From: Geodermatophilaceae bacterium
Lineage (GTDB): Bacteria; Actinomycetota; Actinomycetes; Mycobacteriales; Geodermatophilaceae
NCBI GenBank assembly: GCA_013812385.1
Contig: JACCTM010000088.1
Coordinates: 1-6,659 of the forward strand
Direction of reading: 5' to 3'
DNA: 6,659 nucleotides
Below are positions 1-6,659 of the stretch, piece by piece. The notes under the pieces are model-generated. The model did not search any database. It was not told the DNA's origin and was given only the letters and a program-made list of their open reading frames with translations. Position 1 is the first letter of the stretch, and every line of letters begins with the position of its first letter. The position numbers and the translations under genes were made by a program.

Positions 1-882
1 CAGCACGTCGGCCGCGATGTCCAGGACGTCCTGTGGCAGGACGTAGTCCCGACCGCGTATGAGTGCGAGCGCTCGAGCAGCGGCGATCAGGCCCAGCGAG
101 GCGCGCGGGCTGGCGCCATAGGACACCCAGCCCGCCACGTCGGGCAGCCCATGCTCCGTGGGGTGCCGGGTGGCTACGACCACCCGGACGACGTAGTCGA
201 CCAGGGCATGGTGGACGAAGACCTTGCTGGCAGTGTCCTGGAGTCGGACCAGGTCAGCAGCTTGGATGACTGTCGCTGCAGTTGGTGGTGAAACGCCCAT
301 TCGGTAGACGATCTCGCGTTCCTCGGCCGGTGTCGGGTAGTCGACGAGAATCTTCATCAGGAAGCGGTCACGCTGTGCTTCAGGGAGTGGATAGACGCCT
401 TCGGACTCGATCGGGTTCTGGGTGGCCATCACCAGGAACGGACGAGGCATCGGATAGGTCTTTCCACCGATGGAGACCTGCTGTTCGGCCATCACCTCGA
501 GCAGCGCGGACTGCACCTTGGCCGGCGCCCTATTGATCTCATCGGTCAGGACGAAGTTGGCGAAGATGGGGCCCAGCTCGGTGTCGAAGGCGTCCTTTCC
601 CTGCCGATAGACCCGGGTCCCGACGATGTCGGCCGGAACGAGGTCCGGGGTGAACTGCAGCCGGGCGAAACTCGCTCCGACCGTCGAGGCCAGGGTTTCC
701 ACGGCCAGGGTCTTGGCGACGCCCGGAACGCCTTCGATGAGCAAGTGTCCCTTGGCCAGCAGCCCGACCACCATGCGCTCGAGCATCCGGTCCTGCCCCA
801 CGATGACCTGCTTGATCTCGAACAGAACGCGCTCGATCTCCCCGGCGTCCTGGGCTGGTGGAACAGGAGCTGGGGCGCTCAT
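1..882 (-). CDS. MoxR family AAA+ ATPase (3' end outside window)
   Basis: MoxR ATPases act as ATP-driven chaperones in the cytoplasm and typically help VWA-domain partner proteins mature or assemble; the client here is unknown. Reading the minus strand from ATG at 882 gives an uninterrupted 294-residue frame to the window edge. Visible motifs in order are Walker A GVPGVAKT (51-58), Walker B VLTDEIN (111-117), the sensor-1 Asn in ATQNP (N156), the EAQRDRF segment with a candidate arginine finger (R171/R173), and the sensor-2 style GASPRA (R260). This is the complete AAA+ set. Family members are usually about 320-350 residues, so some 30-50 C-terminal residues, part of the lid domain, are missing because of the window edge rather than mutation. 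The start is backed by a strong AGGAGG six bases upstream. Genes for DUF58 and VWA proteins commonly follow moxR and would lie left of the window. The family call is firm; the biological role is not. Confidence 0.95.
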   Translation of the reverse strand, partial: MSAPAPVPPAQDAGEIERVLFEIKQVIVGQDRMLERMVVGLLAKGHLLIEGVPGVAKTLAVETLASTVGASFARLQFTPDLVPADIVGTRVYRQGKDAFDTELGPIFANFVLTDEINRAPAKVQSALLEVMAEQQVSIGGKTYPMPRPFLVMATQNPIESEGVYPLPEAQRDRFLMKILVDYPTPAEEREIVYRMGVSPPTAATVIQAADLVRLQDTASKVFVHHALVDYVVRVVVATRHPTEHGLPDVAGWVSYGASPRASLGLIAAARALALIRGRDYVLPQDVLDIAADVL

Positions 883-888
883 CGAGCT

Positions 889-894
889 CCTCCT
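889..894 (-). promoter_or_regulatory. Ribosome-binding site of the MoxR gene
   Basis: The plus strand reads CCTCCT here, that is AGGAGG on the coding strand, six bases before the ATG at 882. It is a full match to the anti-Shine-Dalgarno sequence and fixes the start. It is the strongest translation signal among the three minus-strand genes. Confidence 0.85.
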
Positions 895-941
895 GGCGAT
901 CGGCCGATGACGGGACGGGACTGCTTCTAATGGGTGGGGCT

Positions 942-968
942 GCGTCGTCTCATGCGGGCATCCGACGC
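942..968 (-). other. Imperfect hairpin in the presumed moxR leader
   Basis: GCGTCG (942-947) is complementary to CGACGC (963-968). Inside them ATG (952-954) can pair with CAT (959-961) around a four-base loop, with a 4-base and a 1-base bulge on the two sides. On the coding strand the structure ends about 60 bases before the MoxR ATG. It has no following U-tract. It could be an untranslated-leader structure, a protein-binding site, or chance pairing in GC-rich sequence. Confidence 0.3.
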
Positions 969-1092
969 GGGTCCCACCACACACCGGCGGGCGTGAACTG
1001 TCTGTGAAGCGGCTGCTCCCCCGTTGCCACCACCGGATACGCCGAGTGCCGGGAACCGGACACACCGAGCCAACCGACGTCCTATGGGCCAG

Positions 1093-1102
1093 GCACCGGT
1101 GC
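1093..1102. repeat. 10-bp perfect palindrome GCACCGGTGC
   Basis: The sequence GCACCGGTGC equals its own reverse complement and lies 13 bases from the 12-bp stem-loop. It could be half of an operator for moxR expression, but a palindrome of this length is not rare in GC-rich DNA and there is no second copy nearby. Confidence 0.25.
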
Positions 1103-1115
1103 TACAGTTCCTGGT

Positions 1116-1149
1116 GCGTCGGGCAGCTCCCCCCGTGGCTGCCCGACGC
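1116..1149 (-). terminator. Stem-loop, likely terminator after the acyl-CoA synthetase gene
   Basis: GCGTCGGGCAGC (1116-1127) and GCTGCCCGACGC (1138-1149) form a perfect 12-bp GC-rich stem around a 10-base loop. It begins 44 bases past the TGA of the synthetase gene (1194-1196, minus strand). On that strand no U-tract follows the stem, so this would be a U-less terminator of the kind common in actinobacteria, or a transcript-end stabiliser. On the plus strand a short TTTAA follows, but no plus-strand gene precedes it, so the minus-strand role is more sensible. If it terminates, moxR is a separate transcription unit. Confidence 0.6.
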
Positions 1150-1193
1150 TTTAACTTGTCTATCCCGGATCCGTGTCTGTCCCGGCGCTGGGG

Positions 1194-2732
1194 TCAGTTG
1201 ACCTGACGATGCCCGTCTTCCCAGAATTCCTGCCGAAGCTTGAACTTCTGGATCTTGCCGGTGGACGTCCTCGGAATCTCCTGACGAAACTCCACCGCCT
1301 TCGGAGTCTTGTAGCCGGCCAGCTTGGACTTCACGTGCGCGATGATGTCGTCCTCGGTGGCAGTCTGACCTTCGGCGAGTACGACCAGGGCGGTCACCTT
1401 CTCCCCCCACCTGTCATCGGGTAAGCCGATGACAGCGACCTCGGCCACCGACGGATGACTGAAGACGGCATCCTCGACCTCGATCGAGGAAACGTTCTCC
1501 CCCCCGGTGATGATCACATCCTTCTTACGATCCGAGATCGTGACGTAGCCGCCGTCGTCGATGGTTCCGCCGTCGCCGGTGTGGAACCAGCCGTCTTGGA
1601 TTGCCTCGTCGGTCGCGTCGGGATTGTCCCAGTAAGCGCCCATGACCACGTTGCCGCGTACCAGGATCTCGCCTGAATCGGAAATCTTGGCCCGCGTGCC
1701 CAGCCCAGGAACTCCGGCCCGGGACAGCAGGGAGGCCTTGTCCTCGACCGCCAACTCGTCGTACTCCGCGCGCGACCGGTTCACCGTCAGCAACGGGGTG
1801 GTCTCGGTGAGGCCATAGATCTGGTTGAACTCCCAGCCCAACTCCTGCTCGACTCGGGCGATGGTCCGCGAAGGCGGTGGCGCCCCGGCAACGACGATCC
1901 GGGTGGTGCCGTGACCAGGAGCCTCGCCCTCGAGCTGGCCGGCCGCATCCAATGTCATGTTCCACACCGCCGGGGCTCCGGCCGCCAAGGTGACGCCGTG
2001 CTTGTCGACCCGCCGGAGGATCTCGGCGCCATCGATTTTCCGGATGATCACGTTGGTGGCGCCGACGCCGGCCGCGGAATACAGCAGTCCCCAGCCGTTG
2101 CAGTGGAACTGCGGCAGCGTGTGCAGGTACACGTCCCGGTCGGACATCTGCATGTGCATCGCGAAGGTGACCGAGTTGATCCAGATGTTGCGGTGGGTCA
2201 GCTGCACGCCCTTGGGTCGCGCAGTCGTGCCGCTGGTGTAGTTCAGGGTTGCGGTCGCGTCCTCGTCCGGTTCCGACCAGGGCCGCGGTTGCGCCTCGAA
2301 GCGCAGCAAGGCGTCGTCGCTCTCGTCACCGAGCAGGAACTTGTGCTCGGCGGGAATGGCCGACAGCGTCTTGTCCAGCTCCGGGTCCACCAACAAGACC
2401 CTCGCGCCGCTGTGTTCGGCAATGTAGGCAACTTCCTCGGCCTGAAGTCGGAAGTTGATGGGCACCAGGATGCGGCCGGAAGACGGTACGGCGTAGAGCA
2501 GTTCGAGGAGACGGGCGGAGTTGTGACTGACGATGGCCACCCGCTCACCCACGCCGATGTCCAGTTCGTCCAGACCCGCTTGAATGGCCCGGCCACGGCG
2601 GGCCAGTTCGCGGTAGGTAACGGAGCCGAGAGACCGCGCCGGCTGATCGGGCTCGTCGATCACGCCGATCCGGTCGCCGTAGACGAGTTCGGCCCGGTCG
2701 ATGAAGTCGCTGGTCAGCAGAGGCACACGCAT
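1194..2732 (-). CDS. Acyl-CoA synthetase (FadD-like, AMP-forming)
   Basis: This 512-residue enzyme of the ANL adenylating superfamily should activate a carboxylic acid, most likely a fatty acid, to its acyl-AMP and then its CoA thioester. All core motifs are present in order: the phosphate-binding YTSGTTARPKG (165-175), FHCNGW (209-214), YGLTET (306-311), the ribose-binding TGD (385-387), the hinge DRKKDVIITGGENVSSIE (401-418), and RTSTGK with the catalytic Lys at 493. Length is normal for the family, so it looks intact and active. The ATG at 2732 is the only reasonable start, because an in-frame TAG lies just three codons upstream; no strong ribosome-binding site is visible, so it may depend on translation of the gene before it. 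That gene, a PAP2/Aur1-like membrane protein, ends 63 bases upstream on the same strand. No membrane segments are seen. Chain-length preference cannot be read from sequence; a medium-chain, long-chain or aryl acid substrate is possible. Confidence 0.93.
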   Translation of the reverse strand: MRVPLLTSDFIDRAELVYGDRIGVIDEPDQPARSLGSVTYRELARRGRAIQAGLDELDIGVGERVAIVSHNSARLLELLYAVPSSGRILVPINFRLQAEEVAYIAEHSGARVLLVDPELDKTLSAIPAEHKFLLGDESDDALLRFEAQPRPWSEPDEDATATLNYTSGTTARPKGVQLTHRNIWINSVTFAMHMQMSDRDVYLHTLPQFHCNGWGLLYSAAGVGATNVIIRKIDGAEILRRVDKHGVTLAAGAPAVWNMTLDAAGQLEGEAPGHGTTRIVVAGAPPPSRTIARVEQELGWEFNQIYGLTETTPLLTVNRSRAEYDELAVEDKASLLSRAGVPGLGTRAKISDSGEILVRGNVVMGAYWDNPDATDEAIQDGWFHTGDGGTIDDGGYVTISDRKKDVIITGGENVSSIEVEDAVFSHPSVAEVAVIGLPDDRWGEKVTALVVLAEGQTATEDDIIAHVKSKLAGYKTPKAVEFRQEIPRTSTGKIQKFKLRQEFWEDGHRQVN

Positions 2733-2795
2733 GCTGCCACGCTAGTCGGCAACGGCGCTGGACTGCGACGAATCTGGCCGATCCCCGCCGACCGC
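2733..2795 (-). other. Short spacer between the PAP2-like gene and the acyl-CoA synthetase gene
   Basis: These 63 bases separate two genes on the same strand. I see no strong stem-loop, no U-tract and no clear ribosome-binding site, which is compatible with one shared transcript but does not prove it. Confidence 0.4.
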
Positions 2796-3818
2796 TCAGA
2801 CCGCTCCGGCGAGAGTCGGTTCTACTTCCCGTGGCTCCCGTGGCTCCCGTGGCTTCGGTGGCAAGGCGCGGTCTCGGCGAGATCGCCACGCCCGCTCCGC
2901 CATTGTGACGCCGATGGCAACGATCGCGGCACACGCCCAGCCCAACAGGACGTCGACGACGTAGTGCTCGCCCGAGTACACCAGGATCAACCCCATCAGC
3001 AGGGGGTAGCACGCGAGGATGACCCGGAGCGTGCGTGCGAGGACCGGCCAGAAGAACAACAGCACCAGAACGGCGTACGCGGTGTGCAGTGACGGTATGG
3101 CTGCGACCAGATTGACCTTGGCCTGCCCCTGATCCAGTAGCGCCCCTGCGCGGTCCAGGCCGATGACCTCCCAGCCCAGGCCCGACAGTCGATCCACCTC
3201 GGGAATGACTCCCCGGTTGGCGGCGTACCAGGGGGGCGCAGCGGGAACCAGAACGTAGGTCGCAACGCCGAGCAGAGCCACCCCGATGAAGCGTGCGGTG
3301 AAGCCGATCCATCGCCGACGATCGCGTAGCCACAGGACCGCCGCGATGATCGGCGTGACGAAGAAGTGCGAGACGTAGACCGCGGTGACCAGGACATGCC
3401 ACCAGGCTGCGCCTTCGCCGGCAACCCAACCTCCTGACGGACCCAGCTGGTCCTGGAGCCACACCGTCGGCAGGGTTCCACCGAACATGGCCGATTCCAG
3501 GGCTGCCAGATCGTTCACATGTACGGTCATTCCGAGGGAATCGGCCAGGCCACGAGTCAGGTCATAGAGCACGAGGATCCCGACGAACGGGAGCCAGTCC
3601 AGGAGCAGGCCGGCCACCGCGCGCCAGCCGCGGCCCACGCACCCGATCGACAGTCCGATCAGCACCCAGCAGAACAGCGCCAGTCGCTCGGTCGGCAGTC
3701 CCACGTTGAGGATGAAAATGCCCAGGACGACGCCGTACGCCGCCGCCAGCCAGCTTCGGATCCGCGACCAGTTCACCGGCTGGACCACCAGAATGCCGGT
3801 CGAGGCCTCCGCGGACAT
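2796..3818 (-). CDS. PAP2 superfamily membrane protein, Aur1/inositol-phosphotransferase-like
   Basis: This 340-residue integral membrane protein belongs to the PAP2 superfamily, closest by motif to the Aur1/Ipt1-like branch, whose members move or remove phospho-head-groups on lipids at the membrane. About seven or eight hydrophobic segments are visible (near 23-40, 46-61, 70-87, 142-163, 174-192, 245-262, 264-281, 286-306). The catalytic signature is PSLHTAYA (242-249, His245) and YSGEHYVVDVLLGW (281-294, His285 and Asp289). The proline-rich PAAPPWYAA (192-200) is typical of this branch, and the classical first PAP2 motif KxxxxxxRP is not seen. The tail (about 307-340) is basic and proline-rich with a short PRE repeat. 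ATG at 3818 is the only plausible start, since an in-frame TAG lies three codons upstream; the ribosome-binding site is weak (AGGG). The acyl-CoA synthetase gene follows 63 bases downstream. Substrate is unknown: phosphatidic acid, prenyl phosphate or phosphoinositol lipids are all possible. Confidence 0.85.
   Translation of the reverse strand: MSAEASTGILVVQPVNWSRIRSWLAAAYGVVLGIFILNVGLPTERLALFCWVLIGLSIGCVGRGWRAVAGLLLDWLPFVGILVLYDLTRGLADSLGMTVHVNDLAALESAMFGGTLPTVWLQDQLGPSGGWVAGEGAAWWHVLVTAVYVSHFFVTPIIAAVLWLRDRRRWIGFTARFIGVALLGVATYVLVPAAPPWYAANRGVIPEVDRLSGLGWEVIGLDRAGALLDQGQAKVNLVAAIPSLHTAYAVLVLLFFWPVLARTLRVILACYPLLMGLILVYSGEHYVVDVLLGWACAAIVAIGVTMAERAWRSRRDRALPPKPREPREPREVEPTLAGAV
2828..2854 (-). 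repeat. Three tandem copies of a 9-bp unit in the PAP2-like gene
   Basis: CCCGTGGCT occurs three times head to tail (2828-2836, 2837-2845, 2846-2854), with a degenerate fourth unit at 2855-2863. The unit is a multiple of three, so copy changes keep the frame; it encodes Pro-Arg-Glu repeats in the cytoplasm-type basic tail (around residues 321-331). This is a small slippage-prone minisatellite, outside the catalytic part. Confidence 0.85.
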
Positions 3819-3928
3819 GCGCGCACCCTAAGCGACGTTGGGGTCGGGCACCTCACACCGCCCGCCGGTCGTGAATGCGGGAGAATGCAGAAGGGCGCGA
3901 TCAGCGCCGATGAGGGGAGGCGCGACCT
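3819..3928. promoter_or_regulatory. Divergent promoter region between the PAP2-like gene and aconitase
   Basis: These 110 bases lie between two diverging start codons, so promoters for both genes must be here or inside the neighbouring gene starts. I could not find a convincing -35/-10 pair in either direction. Visible structure is a direct repeat of GAATGC (3873-3878 and 3883-3888) and an inverted repeat GGCGC-N5-GCGCC (3894-3908) just before the aconitase ribosome-binding site. No match to the AcnR-type operator I recall from Corynebacterium was noticed. Confidence 0.5.
3914..3920 (+). promoter_or_regulatory. Ribosome-binding site that sets the aconitase GTG start
   Basis: GGGGAGG lies eight bases before GTG at 3929. 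An in-frame TGA at 3911-3913 rules out any earlier start, so this signal and the GTG together define the N-terminus. Confidence 0.85.

Positions 3929-6659
<2,731 letters not shown>

Larger units (their letters stand above)
883..1193. other. Gene-free stretch between the acyl-CoA synthetase and the MoxR gene
   Basis: These 311 bases hold no convincing gene. Short open frames on either strand have no family resemblance and no good ribosome-binding site. The stretch contains a 12-bp perfect stem-loop close to the synthetase stop, a 10-bp palindrome beside it, an imperfect hairpin about 60 bases before moxR, and the moxR ribosome-binding site. A promoter for moxR is expected here, but I could not pick out a credible -35/-10 pair. 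No tRNA-like cloverleaf was seen. Confidence 0.6.

Noticed and set aside
63..930. Several plus-strand open frames of 61-94 residues opposite the MoxR gene.
   Set aside because: The minus strand encodes a complete AAA+ motif set across the same bases; the plus-strand frames have biased composition and no motifs.
1004..1206. Small plus-strand open frames (60-65 residues) in the gap between moxR and the synthetase.
   Set aside because: They have no good ribosome-binding site, run through the 12-bp stem-loop, and resemble no known small protein.
1911..3092. A 393-residue plus-strand open frame lying opposite the acyl-CoA synthetase and the end of the PAP2-like gene.
   Set aside because: It runs antisense to two motif-complete genes, crosses the boundary between them and shows no family motif; long antisense frames are expected in GC-rich DNA with few stop codons.
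2545..3462. A 305-residue minus-strand open frame overlapping both the PAP2-like gene and the start of the synthetase in another frame.
   Set aside because: Composition is Arg/Gly/Ser-rich as in frame-shadow translations, and the overlapping frame carries the recognisable catalytic motifs.

Overview
The window reads as a stretch of chromosome from a high-GC Gram-positive bacterium (Actinomycetota). The base composition is strongly GC-rich with G/C-ending codons, one gene starts with GTG, and all four proteins are of types typical of actinobacteria, with resemblances recalled mainly from mycobacteria and relatives. I cannot fix the genus from sequence alone. There is no sign of a mobile element, CRISPR array, tRNA, rRNA or recognisable defence system.

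Layout: four protein genes in two divergent groups. On the minus strand, reading from about 3818 down to 1, come (1) a multi-pass membrane protein of the PAP2 / Aur1-like phosphotransferase superfamily (2796-3818), (2) a 512-residue acyl-CoA synthetase (1194-2732), and (3), after a 311-base gene-free stretch with two hairpins, the first 294 residues of a MoxR-type AAA+ ATPase (1-882), which runs off the left edge. On the plus strand, from 3929, is an aconitate hydratase of the AcnA/IRP1 type, which runs off the right edge after 910 residues, probably a few tens of residues short of its end. A 110-base divergent promoter region (3819-3928) separates the two groups.

How the genes may work together: the membrane protein and the acyl-CoA synthetase are 63 bases apart in the same direction with no obvious terminator between them, so co-transcription is plausible, and both fit lipid work (acyl activation and lipid head-group transfer or dephosphorylation). 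The MoxR ATPase looks separately transcribed: a 12-bp perfect stem-loop follows the synthetase, and moxR has its own strong ribosome-binding site. MoxR genes usually head operons with DUF58 and VWA-domain partners, which would lie beyond the left edge. Aconitase is a housekeeping TCA-cycle enzyme, physically divergent but not obviously linked in function. As I recall, Mycobacterium tuberculosis also has acn divergent from a cluster containing moxR1, so this may be an old neighbourhood with different intervening genes.

I found no convincing new biological system. The points most worth a second look are the Aur1-like protein/acyl-CoA synthetase pair, the aconitase linker with its FPASDPP-type motif, and the two hairpins ahead of moxR.
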